Source: CAYRWR01 sp964537555
GTDB taxonomy: Bacteria; Spirochaetota; Brevinematia; Brevinematales; CAYRWR01
Length of the DNA stretch: 64,000 bases
Direction: 5' to 3'
Assembly: GCA_964537555.1 (NCBI GenBank)
Contig: CAZIAD010000007.1
Coordinates: forward strand, 1 to 64,000
Of this stretch, positions 31,910 to 41,140 are shown piece by piece (positions within the stretch are counted from its first letter, which is position 1; each line of letters begins with the position of its first letter). The notes under the pieces were generated by a model, which saw nothing but the letters and a program-made list of their open reading frames with translations, searched no databases and was not told the DNA's origin. A program made the position numbers and the translations under genes.

Positions 31910-33085
31910 CTATCTTTTTTCCAGTTCTTCCAGAGACTTTTCATAAAAGTCTTCTATTGCCCACATCATGCGGTAATCGGGATAATTAAGCATCAGGTCT
32001 TCAGCGACCTTCTTAGCTTCTTTATAGTCTTCCAGCCAGTAATGAGCCATCAGCTCCTGGTAAATGACTTCGGGCAGGAAAGGGTCTTTTTTATACAATT
32101 TCTTTGCTTTCAGGGATATCTTGATGATTTCCTGGCGCATTACCTTTAAGGTATTGGTGTCCTCGAAGTATTCTTCGGACAGGTCTCCGATCTCTCCCAG
32201 GGTATTCTGAAGGTTCCAGTAAGCCTGTACCGGCGTATCCCCTTTCATATATGGGGTGGCCTTGAGCTGGAACTCGGCTTTTTCTTCTTCTGTCATGCCG
32301 GCCCAGTTTACTCCCATGAACAGCTCTCCATAGGTCCGGAAGGGTTTCTCCTTGAGGCGCTTTTGAATAGCAGCGGCTTCTTCATAGAGTTTCTTTATCT
32401 CTCTCTGATAGCGCAGCTTTTTAAAGTCTTTCAGGAATTTATAGCCTTCTTCCATGCTTTTCTGGGGGCGGAGATAAAGGGGGTCGATCTTGGAGGATTT
32501 TTTAAATTTTTCCATAGCCTGATCGATAGATCCCTTGTCCATGAGGTCCAGGCCTTCGTAATAGTTTTTGACAGCATCGAGCTGCAGGGATTCAGGCTCA
32601 GCCGCACCGGAGACAGGCTCCAGGACCAGGTGCAGGAAGAGCCGCCTGGAAAAGTCCTGCTGCAGGGCAAATATATCGGATGTCTTGCCTTCTACTTTCA
32701 TGCTTTTTTCGATCTTACCGCTCTCCACATCTGTTATCTTGGCATCGATGCGGATCTGGTCACCCTGTATGACAAAGGAACCGTAGATGAGGGTCTTGGC
32801 CTGGAGCAGTTCTCCCAGCTCTACAGCATCCTTATCACTGACTACTCCGGCCAGCTGGAGCTGTTGTTCTTTTATTACTTTTTCCAGGTTTTCTCTTTCT
32901 ACTACTTTTATCTTAGATGATTGAGACAGGTCGGTGATGACCATATCGGCCAGGCCTTTTTTAAACCATTCATAGTCGGCGTTTTTGGTGGTGTTATCAA
33001 AATACATCACTGAGACTGTTCGGGACTCCGAAAACAGATTCTGTGATAACAGGATCAGGGAGAATAACAATATTATTTTTTTCAT
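31910..33085 (-). CDS. CsgG/FlgO-like periplasmic protein with TPR-like tail
   Basis: 391 residues with a signal peptide (LLSQNLFSES). Residues 22-170 read RTVSVMYFDNTTKNADYEW, GLADMVITDLSQSSKIKVVE, LGELLQAKTLIYGSFVIQGD: the nucleotide-binding-like fold of CsgG/FlgO. Residues 190 onward are helical repeats (YYEGLDLMDKGSIDQAMEKF) of TPR type, with a charged coiled region. It may assemble or sense envelope components. Located 13 bp after ppgK and 14 bp before the hemerythrin gene. Confidence 0.72.
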   Translation of the reverse strand: MKKIILLFSLILLSQNLFSESRTVSVMYFDNTTKNADYEWFKKGLADMVITDLSQSSKIKVVERENLEKVIKEQQLQLAGVVSDKDAVELGELLQAKTLIYGSFVIQGDQIRIDAKITDVESGKIEKSMKVEGKTSDIFALQQDFSRRLFLHLVLEPVSGAAEPESLQLDAVKNYYEGLDLMDKGSIDQAMEKFKKSSKIDPLYLRPQKSMEEGYKFLKDFKKLRYQREIKKLYEEAAAIQKRLKEKPFRTYGELFMGVNWAGMTEEEKAEFQLKATPYMKGDTPVQAYWNLQNTLGEIGDLSEEYFEDTNTLKVMRQEIIKISLKAKKLYKKDPFLPEVIYQELMAHYWLEDYKEAKKVAEDLMLNYPDYRMMWAIEDFYEKSLEELEKR

Positions 33086-33098
33086 ATAAGCCTCGTGA

Positions 33099-33842
33099 TT
33101 ATAAAATATGGTAGGCCATGGCAGCCCCTACTATACCGGCTTCATTTCTGAGGCTGGCGGGATGTATCTCGGCCTTGGTCTCCAGGTATGCGGCAAATTT
33201 ATCAAACTTTTTACTGACACCTCCCCCCAGGATGATGAGGCGGGGCCATAATAGTCTTTCCATAATAGCCAGGTATTCATTAAAGCGTTTGGCCCAGCCT
33301 TTCCAGCTCAGCTCTTTTTCTTTTCGTACACCATCGGAGGCATATTTTTCGGCAGCATCACCGTACATCTCGATATGGCCGAACTCTGTATTGGGAAAGA
33401 GCTTACCGTCCCGGAACAGGGCTGAGCCCAGGCCGGTACCTACGGTGATGAACAGTACATTGCCCATCTTGCCCTTACCCAATCCGTGGGTCATCTCTGC
33501 AATACCGGCAGCATCGGCGTCATTCACGGCTACGGTCTTGCAGTGGGTGTATTTTTCTACCAGGCTGGGGATATGCACCTTGATCCAGGAGCTGTCGATA
33601 TTCGCCGCAGTGAGGGCCACCCCGTCCCGTATAGCAGCCGGGAATCCGCAGCCGATAGGGCCGGTCCACTGGAAATGCTCTACGATCTGGGCTATGACCT
33701 CGGCCACCTGCTCCGGCTTGGCTCCCTCGGGAGTAGGTATCCGATAACGCTCACTGAGGAGCAGGCCTTCTTTAGTATCTACGGGTGCACCTTTGATACC
33801 GGAACCACCGATATCGATGCCCAGGACCTGTTTGTTTATCAT
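33099..33842 (-). CDS. ppgK: polyphosphate glucokinase (ROK-like)
   Basis: 247 residues. ROK-type kinase: phosphate-binding GIDIGGSGIKG at the N terminus, VNDADAAG (catalytic Asp), TVGTGLGSALF, LFPNTEFGHIEM, ILGGGVSKKF. The lack of the Cys-zinc motif of typical ROK proteins and the FGHIEM segment match polyphosphate glucokinase PpgK, which makes glucose-6-phosphate from polyphosphate (or ATP). It is preceded by a clear promoter. It could feed glucose released by the amylolytic lipoprotein at 52181-56038, an inference. Confidence 0.87.
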   Translation of the reverse strand: MINKQVLGIDIGGSGIKGAPVDTKEGLLLSERYRIPTPEGAKPEQVAEVIAQIVEHFQWTGPIGCGFPAAIRDGVALTAANIDSSWIKVHIPSLVEKYTHCKTVAVNDADAAGIAEMTHGLGKGKMGNVLFITVGTGLGSALFRDGKLFPNTEFGHIEMYGDAAEKYASDGVRKEKELSWKGWAKRFNEYLAIMERLLWPRLIILGGGVSKKFDKFAAYLETKAEIHPASLRNEAGIVGAAMAYHIL

Positions 33843-33867
33843 ATTATCCCCAAAAATGATTTGTAAT

Positions 33868-33896
33868 ACTATACTCCCCTAAAAAGGAAAAGTCAA
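33868..33896 (-). promoter_or_regulatory. sigma70-type promoter of the ppgK operon
   Basis: Minus strand: TTGACT (33891-33896), 17 bp, TATAGT (33868-33873). Confidence 0.72.
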
Positions 33897-33996
33897 GATG
33901 AGAAAAAGTTCATTGTAGTTCATGAGATAATGCTCAAATGAAGGCTGCTCATTATCCATGAAGCGAAAATCAGTGTAAGGGAAGTGCAGGCTGCGC

Positions 33997-34794
33997 TTAC
34001 TTCTGGTTCTGATGAAAGGAATTGAATTCTGTGGGGAATTCCGCTTTTTTGACTTCATCGATGTAGCGCTTGACGGCCTGGCTGATGATGTCATTGAGGT
34101 CCACGAATTTCTTGGAGTGGCGGTAGCTGGACTTTTTATCCATGCCCAGCATATCGGGAGTGACCAGGACCTGGCCGTCGGTATGAATACCCGCACCTAT
34201 GCCTATAGTGGGAATCTTAAGCTCCAGGGTGATCTGCCGGGCTCCTTCTACAGTAGTACCTTCCAGGACTATGGCAAATACCCCGGCAGTCTCCAGGGCT
34301 TTGGCGGCACTGAGCAGGGACTGAATTTCTTTTTTAGTACGCCCGGCCACGGCATAGCCCTTACGCAGCACCGACTGAGGCTGCAGTCCTATATGCCCCA
34401 TAACAGGGATACCTATCTCTACCATGGCCTGTATATGCCCCGCAAACTGTTCTCCCCCCTCCAGCTTGACCGCATCAGCCTGGCCCTCCTGAATGAGCCG
34501 GCCCGCATGGTACACACTGTCAGGGATGGATATTCCGTAAGTGAGAAAGGGCATGTCAGCAATGATCAGTGCTTCAGGGGCACCTTGTCTGACCGCCCTG
34601 GTATGGCGTATAATATCTTCTATGGTGACTTCCAGAGTGTTTTTGTGTCCATAGACTACTGTACCCAGAGAGTCTCCTACCAGGAGAGCGTCAATGCCTG
34701 AATTATACAGTATAGAGGCGGTGGGTGCATCGTATGCTGTGAGCATAGTGATCTTTTCTTTACCCTTAAGTGCCTGGAATTTCTGGATAGTCAT
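33997..34794 (-). CDS. panB: 3-methyl-2-oxobutanoate hydroxymethyltransferase PanB
   Basis: 265 residues, the family length. Makes ketopantoate, the first committed step to pantothenate and CoA. MLTAYDAPTASIL, VGDSLGTVVYGH, ADMPFLTYG, VKLEGGEQ, MGHIGLQPQS and IGIGAGIHTDGQVLV are all present, including metal-binding Asp/Glu residues. panC and panD are not in the window. It follows a secreted protein gene by 11 bp (AAAAGGA before the ATG), an unrelated partner in one operon. Confidence 0.95.
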   Translation of the reverse strand: MTIQKFQALKGKEKITMLTAYDAPTASILYNSGIDALLVGDSLGTVVYGHKNTLEVTIEDIIRHTRAVRQGAPEALIIADMPFLTYGISIPDSVYHAGRLIQEGQADAVKLEGGEQFAGHIQAMVEIGIPVMGHIGLQPQSVLRKGYAVAGRTKKEIQSLLSAAKALETAGVFAIVLEGTTVEGARQITLELKIPTIGIGAGIHTDGQVLVTPDMLGMDKKSSYRHSKKFVDLNDIISQAVKRYIDEVKKAEFPTEFNSFHQNQK

Positions 34795-34805
34795 GTCTGG
34801 TCCTT

Positions 34806-35297
34806 TTATTTACTTTTCTGGGAGATGATCTTCCATTTTCCGTCGTAATTCTTAAGCAGATAATCCACATAGACCACAGAATAGGGCTTGACAGAGGGGT
34901 CCTCGATGATCTTCATACCCTTGGCAGATTCTATAGTGCGTTTGATGTGCCAGCGGGTATATACTACAGCCACCCCTTTTTCCTCGAAGATGTCCTGTCC
35001 CAGTACCATGAACTTTTCGATCTTATGGGCTTCTTCTTTGAGGTCTTTTAACAGGCTGGTATCCTCTTTTATGGAATCTATGGTCTTTTGGGTCTTTTTC
35101 TTTTCACCGCTTTCTGTGATCTCCAGCATGCTGTAATAATCCACCTTGAACAGAAGGTCTTTGGCCGCAGTGACTACAGAAACAGGGTCAGCATAATCGA
35201 CCTCGACACCGGACTTAAAAGTGGTCTTTTCTACATACCCGAATGCGGGCATGGCAAAGATTATAAGAAGGAAGGACCAGGTTCGTATTGTTTTCAT
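34806..35297 (-). CDS. secreted protein, unknown function
   Basis: 163 residues with a signal peptide (IIFAMPAFG). The mature protein (TAAKDLLFKVDYYSMLEITE, VVYTRWHIKR, VYVDYLLKNYDGKWKIISQK) has the layout of small NTF2-like/DUF4878-type periplasmic proteins ending in a GKWKI strand. AGGAG precedes the ATG. First gene of the panB operon. Confidence 0.6.
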   Translation of the reverse strand: MKTIRTWSFLLIIFAMPAFGYVEKTTFKSGVEVDYADPVSVVTAAKDLLFKVDYYSMLEITESGEKKKTQKTIDSIKEDTSLLKDLKEEAHKIEKFMVLGQDIFEEKGVAVVYTRWHIKRTIESAKGMKIIEDPSVKPYSVVYVDYLLKNYDGKWKIISQKSK

Positions 35298-35412
35298 AAA
35301 TTACTCCTATACATACAATATATTATATATATTATCGAAAAAAAACAAAAAAACTTGATTTTTGGGAGCTAAGAATATAAATTATATGGAGTTTTAAAAA
35401 AGGAGCACTTGA

Positions 35413-36135
35413 ATGTCTAGTGAAAAGAAAAATCTATGGATCATCCTGATCATAGCTGCTTTTATTGTAGGAATCGGCGGCGGGATCCTTCTCGGGTCTT
35501 TATTAAAAGGTAATTCCGGAAGTGGAAAAGGTATGATCAGCCTCTATCCTCCTGCAGGCGCACAGGCTAAAGGTAAATGGCTGGCCAAGATCGATAATTA
35601 TGTAATCACTCAGAGTGAATTTGACGCAATATTAGCCCAAATCCCTGAAGAGCAGATGGCCATGTATGGTGACCCTGCTATGGTCAAGAAGATGCTGTTT
35701 AACCAGCTCATCGACCAGTATGTCATCCTGATCGAAGCTAAAAAAAGCAATGTGCTCGAAGATGAAAAGACCAAGTCTACTCTGTCAGCTGCCCTGAGAC
35801 AGGCAGTATACCAGATCTACATGGAAAAACAGGTAAAGGATCCTTCCAAGTTTACCATTTCCAAAGTAGAAGAAGAGCAGCTCTATAAGCAGTATGGGCC
35901 CACTCTGAGAGAGCGTGGACTTAATGCCACTCAGATCAGAGAGTACCTGCAGCAGGAAGGACAAAAGAAGAAGTTCCAGGACTGGATGCAGCAGGTCGTA
36001 AATGAAGCCAGAGACCAGTATAAGATTCAGAAAAACACAGAGCTTCTTAATAAACAGGGCCTGGGTGATGCACCTCAGGGATTCGGAATGCCCCAGGGCG
36101 GACCTCAGGGCGGAATGCTGGCTCCTCAGGAGTAA
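35413..36135 (+). CDS. membrane-anchored SurA-N-like protein
   Basis: 240 residues with a single N-terminal transmembrane anchor (about 8-30, GIGGGILLGSLL) and no cleavage site. The periplasmic part (WLAKIDNYVITQSEFDAILA, MVKKMLFNQLIDQYVILIEA) has the pattern of the SurA/PpiD N-terminal chaperone helices; there is no rotamase (parvulin) domain. The C-terminal tail is rich in Gly, Pro and Gln (PQGFGMPQGGPQGGM). Probably a chaperone-like periplasmic protein. TTGATT at 35355 may be its -35; AAGGAG precedes the ATG. Ended by a strong terminator. Confidence 0.68.
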   Translation: MSSEKKNLWIILIIAAFIVGIGGGILLGSLLKGNSGSGKGMISLYPPAGAQAKGKWLAKIDNYVITQSEFDAILAQIPEEQMAMYGDPAMVKKMLFNQLIDQYVILIEAKKSNVLEDEKTKSTLSAALRQAVYQIYMEKQVKDPSKFTISKVEEEQLYKQYGPTLRERGLNATQIREYLQQEGQKKKFQDWMQQVVNEARDQYKIQKNTELLNKQGLGDAPQGFGMPQGGPQGGMLAPQE

Positions 36136-36157
36136 ATCACTATTTTGCAGACTATAC

Positions 36158-36184
36158 AGGCTGTCCTCCGGGACAGCCTTTTTT
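36158..36184 (+). terminator. Rho-independent terminator
   Basis: AGGCTGTCC (36158-36166), TCCG loop, GGACAGCCT (36171-36179), then TTTTTT. Confidence 0.9.
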
Positions 36185-36378
36185 ATAGGTGAGAGATCCA
36201 GGAGTTAAGTCGGCTATTGATGATAGCCCAGTGCAGCCGGAATAGTGCTCTGTTTGGCTTTACTTTTGTAAGATGAGTATATCCTAGCAGCATCTTAGGG
36301 CTTATTAGTGTTACTGTCGGGAGCCGTGTTTTTCTGTCATCATGCTATTTCGACAATACAATGAAAGGAGCGCAATAA

Positions 36379-37788
36379 ATGAAATTGAAGAATGCTTTTA
36401 TATTTTTGTTATTCGGAATGCTAATACTACCAGGCTTATGTTTTCCAGGATATTATCCGGGAGGTGTGGAAAAAATCCAGAGTATAAGCAATATTGGCGT
36501 CATGATCAGTTCAGAGGGAGATTGGATAAGTTATTTAAATGAAATGGGTGTGAAAAATAAAATCAATAGTAGCAATGAACTCCAGACCTTAGTGATAACT
36601 ATTGTTGACATTATCAGTAACCAGTTAAATTCAATTTCACAGGAAATGAAAGATAAAAAACATGGATTTTCATTTAAAAAAATTATACCTATTGTTTCCC
36701 ACTCTGGTGCGACCTTTTTTAATCATACTTTTTCTATTCAAGGGCTTATTAATTCTTCTGATATGATCATGTCTGATTTCATGCAGCAAGAGATTGATGC
36801 TGTACTGGAAATAAGGTTTTTAGATAGCCCGTTTGTCATTCAGGGTGAACATAATACATGGATTGAAAATAAATTAAGAATGTACATGGTATTAAAGAAT
36901 ATAGAATTAGATTCTCAAAATCAGCCAGTCTTTAATACCATATGGGCAGACATGAGATTGATCACAGTGGATAAATTTACACCCCATATTCTTAATAGCA
37001 CAAAGCCTCAAAATAGTCTCAGTAAATATAATGAAAAATACGCAAAAAAAATGTTTAAAGATCAAATGGAGCAAGCAATAAATTCTCATTTAGATGAACT
37101 AAAAGTCAGTACTCCTGGGAAAATAGAATTCGGAATAGATTATACGCTTTTAATGGTTCCCTCTTTGTCAGGAATAGCTGAGGCTCATAATGTTTTAAGA
37201 AATCAATATTTTGGCAAGGATATAACAACAGATTATCCGCATCTGTCGCATGGATTTGAAGCCTATATTGATTATAAACTACCTTATTCCAGGCTTTCTA
37301 TGGGAATAAATGCCCATTTTAGCTTTGATAATCAATCGGAACATATTTTAAATAGTAGTTTCAATTATGTGGACAGAATGCTGAATATTCAGAGGCAGTT
37401 TTATGGAATTGCCTTGAAAATAAAACAAAAATCAGGGTTTATAGATGTCTTATCTGTACAACCGGCTTTTTTTGTTGCGAATATTGATCATAGCTTCCAA
37501 ATTTGGGATGGGCTTACTAACGATTTCAATGAATTATCTGCCAGGGGTTTAGGCTTTGCTGTCTTTATTAATTTGTCATCAAAATCATTTGGCAGTTCAA
37601 ATCTGTTTGTAAGTACAAAATTTGGTATAAGTAAAGTAGCTAGTTTTAAAAATGATATTGGTATGATACTATATCAAAAACAAGAAAACAATCATTCAGT
37701 ATTTTATTTTGCTGATGAAAACAGCTCATTGGAACCGGTGATTATGGCGGATATTTATGTGGGTGTATCTTTGGGCATGAAATTATGA
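36379..37788 (+). CDS. AT-rich secreted/outer-membrane-type protein, unknown
   Basis: 469 residues with signal peptide (MLILPGLCFPG); GAAAGGAG precedes the ATG and CTGTCA-17-TACAAT (36334-36362) is a possible promoter. The N-terminal half resembles a CsgG/FlgO-like alpha/beta part (VEKIQSISNIGVMIS, ITIVDIISNQLNSI); the second half has beta-strand patterns (GFEAYIDYKLPYSRLSMGIN, ending VGVSLGMKL) suggestive of a barrel. It is clearly more AT-rich than its neighbours, as if acquired. Not recognised as a known family. Confidence 0.55.
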   Translation: MKLKNAFIFLLFGMLILPGLCFPGYYPGGVEKIQSISNIGVMISSEGDWISYLNEMGVKNKINSSNELQTLVITIVDIISNQLNSISQEMKDKKHGFSFKKIIPIVSHSGATFFNHTFSIQGLINSSDMIMSDFMQQEIDAVLEIRFLDSPFVIQGEHNTWIENKLRMYMVLKNIELDSQNQPVFNTIWADMRLITVDKFTPHILNSTKPQNSLSKYNEKYAKKMFKDQMEQAINSHLDELKVSTPGKIEFGIDYTLLMVPSLSGIAEAHNVLRNQYFGKDITTDYPHLSHGFEAYIDYKLPYSRLSMGINAHFSFDNQSEHILNSSFNYVDRMLNIQRQFYGIALKIKQKSGFIDVLSVQPAFFVANIDHSFQIWDGLTNDFNELSARGLGFAVFINLSSKSFGSSNLFVSTKFGISKVASFKNDIGMILYQKQENNHSVFYFADENSSLEPVIMADIYVGVSLGMKL

Positions 37789-37815
37789 CATGAGCCGGAT
37801 CTGGTGATGGCCAGT

Positions 37816-39171
37816 TTACTTTCCGCCTATAAGTACATCATTGATGAGCACATGAGGGCTGCCCGTAGAGACTGGGAGTCCGCTCTGGCCGTTTTTGCCG
37901 CAGCCGCCCAGGCCGCCGTGGTGCTCCAGGTCATTGCCTATCATGGCTACATTCTGCAGGGTGTTGAACACATTGCCCGACAGGACTACGTCCCGCAGCA
38001 GCTCTTTGACCTGACCGTTTTTGACACGGTAGGCATAGCCCGCCGAAAAGGTAAACATCTCCAGATTGGTCATCCCGCCCAGCATATCTACGGCGTAAAT
38101 ACCGTCCTCTATACGGGACAGCATCTCTTCCAGGGTGGAAGTACCCTGGTCTATAAAGGTATTGGTCATACGGACAATCGGTGCATAGCCGGCACTGAGA
38201 GCACGGGCATTACCGCTCAGAGGCTCGGACATACGGCCTGCTGTCTCCCGGCTGTGCAGCCGTCCATTCAGCCTGCCCTCTCTGATCAGGTAGGAACGGG
38301 AGGCCGGGACCCCTTCATCATCGTAGGGGGTGTAACCTGCCAGGCCCTCCAGAGAGCCGTCATCTATGATATTTAGGATAGAAGGGCCGAACTCGCGTCC
38401 CAGGACCATCACATCCTGCATCCGGGGGTTTTCAGACAGAAAGTCAGCCTCGGAGAGGTGCCCGAAGGCCTCATGGGCAAATACACCGGCCAGCTGAGGA
38501 TCGAGGAGGACAGAGTAAGTGCCGGCCTCACAGGTGGGTGCATCGAGGAGGCGGAGGGCTCGCTCTTTGACCGCTTCGGCCCGGGCGTCCAGTCCCTGCA
38601 CCAGCTCTAATCCCCCATACTGTCCCACAGACTCATAGGCCTGCTGGACATTATTGCCATCCCGGGCGGTAGCAGAAATGGCAATACCGGTAAAAGTCTT
38701 TTGCTGGCGGATGGAAGAACCATTGGAATTGACCAGATGCCTGGTCACGGTATAATCGGAATAGATAACGCGGGTCGAGGCGATACGTTCGTGTTTTATG
38801 AGGCTGTTATAATGACGGGCCAGGTCCAGCTTTTGCTCCAGGGTCCAGGAATCAGGGTCCTGAGTAAAGGCCGTCCTGATGTCTGCCTGGTAGGCCGGGG
38901 TGGAGGGTAGCTCCAGACTGTCACGCTGGATCAGCCGAGCATTTTCCAGAGAGAGGGCCAGGGGGGTATCAAAATCCTCGTGGTTGAAGGTAGCCAGGCC
39001 CCAGCCTCCCCGGTACAGGGAACGGGCATTGCCTGAGGCGGTACGGGCGCTGCCTATAGACTCGATCTGGTCATTGGATAGTACTACCCGGGATGATGAA
39101 ATGGTATCATAATGGATCTCGCAGTAATCGGCCTGGCTGCTCTGTATCTTCCGGCTGAGCATATCTAACAT
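37816..39171 (-). CDS. tldD: TldD-type metalloprotease (PmbA/TldD family)
   Basis: 451 residues. TldD works with TldE/PmbA as a heterodimeric Zn protease that degrades unfolded peptides and processes some RiPPs. Visible: N-terminal substrate-binding fold (SSSRVVLSNDQIESIGSART), the zinc motif HEAFGHLSEADF, VMVLGREFGPSILNIIDDGS, RMTNTFIDQGTST and the C-terminal GGKxx tail. The TldE partner is not in the window. CAGGAG precedes the ATG. A terminator for the upstream gene sits only 17 bp before this start codon. Confidence 0.9.
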   Translation of the reverse strand: MLDMLSRKIQSSQADYCEIHYDTISSSRVVLSNDQIESIGSARTASGNARSLYRGGWGLATFNHEDFDTPLALSLENARLIQRDSLELPSTPAYQADIRTAFTQDPDSWTLEQKLDLARHYNSLIKHERIASTRVIYSDYTVTRHLVNSNGSSIRQQKTFTGIAISATARDGNNVQQAYESVGQYGGLELVQGLDARAEAVKERALRLLDAPTCEAGTYSVLLDPQLAGVFAHEAFGHLSEADFLSENPRMQDVMVLGREFGPSILNIIDDGSLEGLAGYTPYDDEGVPASRSYLIREGRLNGRLHSRETAGRMSEPLSGNARALSAGYAPIVRMTNTFIDQGTSTLEEMLSRIEDGIYAVDMLGGMTNLEMFTFSAGYAYRVKNGQVKELLRDVVLSGNVFNTLQNVAMIGNDLEHHGGLGGCGKNGQSGLPVSTGSPHVLINDVLIGGK

Positions 39172-39187
39172 GGGAATCTCCTGTGAT

Positions 39188-39213
39188 AAAAAAAAAGCGC
39201 CCTGAAAGGGCGC
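39188..39213 (-). terminator. terminator after the 39225-39467 gene
   Basis: Minus strand: GCGCCC-TTTCA-GGGCGC followed by nine T. It is within 17 bp of the tldD start, so it may also attenuate tldD. Confidence 0.85.
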
Positions 39214-39224
39214 CTGATCAGGAT

Positions 39225-39467
39225 TTACTTAGTGCGTTTATAGATCTCGTCTATCTCTTTTTCCAGCTTCTTTACAATATCTTCTATCACGTTTATCTTA
39301 CTGGATACGCTATGAAAACCTTCTAATATCTCTTTATTAATTTTTTTCATATCTGTTTCTATAGTCTCAACATGAGTGCGGGTGTTGATGACACGGTATT
39401 CTACCACATCCATTTCTTCTTTGATCGTTTTGATTTTGCTCATGACTTCGTCTAAATTTTGCACCAT
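39225..39467 (-). CDS. small coiled-coil protein
   Basis: 80 residues from ATG 39467 (GGAGG 5 nt upstream; a GTG at 39479 is in frame but lies upstream of the ribosome site). Almost the whole sequence is a charged heptad-type coiled coil (MSKIKTIKEEMDVVEYRVIN, EDIVKKLEKEIDEIYKR). Unknown role; a partner or scaffold protein. It has its own promoter (39494-39522) and terminator, so it is expressed as an independent gene. Confidence 0.65.
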   Translation of the reverse strand: MVQNLDEVMSKIKTIKEEMDVVEYRVINTRTHVETIETDMKKINKEILEGFHSVSSKINVIEDIVKKLEKEIDEIYKRTK

Positions 39468-39493
39468 TTCAGCCTCCACCTTTTATTAATAAT

Positions 39494-39522
39494 ATTATAA
39501 CTTGAGCAATACGAAAGAGCAA
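39494..39522 (-). promoter_or_regulatory. promoter of the coiled-coil gene
   Basis: Minus strand: TTGCTC (39517-39522), 17 bp, TATAAT (39494-39499). Confidence 0.65.
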
Positions 39523-39541
39523 GATTTATTTTGATGTCTGA

Positions 39542-41062
39542 TCAGGTCAGCAAATCTTTGACACTGCCTTTATGCAGTTCCTGTATGGTCCGGAGACTGA
39601 TGGGATGTATGATAGTGATTTCCGGGTGTGCAGATAGATCGATCTCAGCCGGTTCTATGGCCTTCATAGCCTGATCAAAAACCTGTAATACCCTGGGGAG
39701 ATCGAGCTTGTGGTGGTTTACCTCGGATACCACCGCGATATTTCCATTGGACAGCTTCAGCCAGCTACCCACCGGAAACAGCGAGGCGGCCCTGAGATAG
39801 GCGTATACCACATCACCATCAAATTTGCTGCGCTGGTGGCTCAGCAGGTCTACAATAGCCTTACGGGGTAGCAGGCACTGTTCCACAAAGGGATTTTCCG
39901 TAGTCACTTCCACATAGTATTCGGCGAACATGATCAGGGGTGTGTATTTGGTAAAGAGGCGGGGAGGAGCTCCATTGGGATACCCTGACTCATCGAATCG
40001 TTCGTGATGCTGGAATATCGATCTCTGTATATCAAAATCCAGGTTCAGCATCTTGGCCAGGTGAAAGCCGTTACTGGGATGGAGGTCTATACGGGCTTCC
40101 TCCCTGAGGCTGAATTTGTGGTTACTCTGCAGGTCAGGAAATTGTTTTATGATATCTATATCATGTAAGAGGGCAGCTACCCCCAGGTTTATAAGATGTT
40201 CCAGGGTATAGGACTTTTTAGATATAGCCAGAAAGGTGTTTATATCCTCTTCGGTAAGGGACATGGTCTTTTCATTGATGATATTAGTGAGCTCGATAGC
40301 AGTGACCAGGGAGGTGATGAGTACCATCAGGGTATGGGATACCATAAAACTATACTTGGCCTCTGCCTGAAGGGCCAGGGCAAAGAGCCCCCGGCTGAGG
40401 TTGTAGCCTATGTCTTCCAGCATATCCAGCACTATACTTTCTACATAAGTAGTATAGACTTTTTTCTCGGTCAATACTGCTTTTTGAAAGAGGTCTACGT
40501 ACAGGGCATACTTATCAAATACCTGTATCATTTCCTGCTGATTAAGCCCTTCCAGGCTCTTTATCCGTTCAAAATCTGTCTTGGTACGGGCATAATGCTC
40601 TATAGCCAGCAGGGAAGCCTGCCGGGTCTGAGACTGCACATACTTTAATTCCTGGGAAAACTTATCGAGGTTTTTTTGGCGGTATTTCTCTACTTCATTC
40701 TCATAATCCACACCCCGGATATGGGTCTTACGTTTTTCGAGGTTCTCGACCAGCTTTTGATTCATGCTGGGGTCATACAGTGATCTGCCTCTGTCGGTAT
40801 CACTCATCCTTTCCGGACGGGACTTAGGGATGCTTCCCGATGAGGCTGAGCCGGATGGCCTTTCAGGTGGGGCGTCCGGATTTTTATTGATGATGAACAC
40901 AGATATCTCTTCGATATGGCTGGCAGACTTGAGCTGTTCCACATCATCAGGAGTCAATACTCTGCCCGGTTTCAGGCCCGGTATAGAGGGTATCTCCTGG
41001 TTTAAGACATAGCCTGCTTTCAATTTATCCGTAGTTAAAGTAGATTCGATATGTTGTGCCAT
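39542..41062 (-). CDS. HD-GYP domain protein, paralogue A
   Basis: 506 residues. The N-terminal part (LKAGYVLNQEIPSIPGLKPG) is a DUF3391-like lead-in also seen in paralogue B, followed by a long helical linker. The HD-GYP core holds HD (LLHDIDII), DLHPSNG, QHHERFDESGYP and FAEYYVEV; the family's HDxGK is HDIDI here, the final metal-binding Asp is Glu (FAEYY), and GSGYP reads ESGYP. The tail LFPVGSWLKLSNGNIAVVSE is typical of the family. Usually these are c-di-GMP phosphodiesterases; the changed residues make activity uncertain. The ribosome site is weak. Confidence 0.82.
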   Translation of the reverse strand: MAQHIESTLTTDKLKAGYVLNQEIPSIPGLKPGRVLTPDDVEQLKSASHIEEISVFIINKNPDAPPERPSGSASSGSIPKSRPERMSDTDRGRSLYDPSMNQKLVENLEKRKTHIRGVDYENEVEKYRQKNLDKFSQELKYVQSQTRQASLLAIEHYARTKTDFERIKSLEGLNQQEMIQVFDKYALYVDLFQKAVLTEKKVYTTYVESIVLDMLEDIGYNLSRGLFALALQAEAKYSFMVSHTLMVLITSLVTAIELTNIINEKTMSLTEEDINTFLAISKKSYTLEHLINLGVAALLHDIDIIKQFPDLQSNHKFSLREEARIDLHPSNGFHLAKMLNLDFDIQRSIFQHHERFDESGYPNGAPPRLFTKYTPLIMFAEYYVEVTTENPFVEQCLLPRKAIVDLLSHQRSKFDGDVVYAYLRAASLFPVGSWLKLSNGNIAVVSEVNHHKLDLPRVLQVFDQAMKAIEPAEIDLSAHPEITIIHPISLRTIQELHKGSVKDLLT

Positions 41063-41140
41063 TTAATTATTAACAACCTATTTTATAATCGTATTATTTT
41101 AATTGAAAAACAGGCTTTATTCAAGTAGAATGTGATTTAA

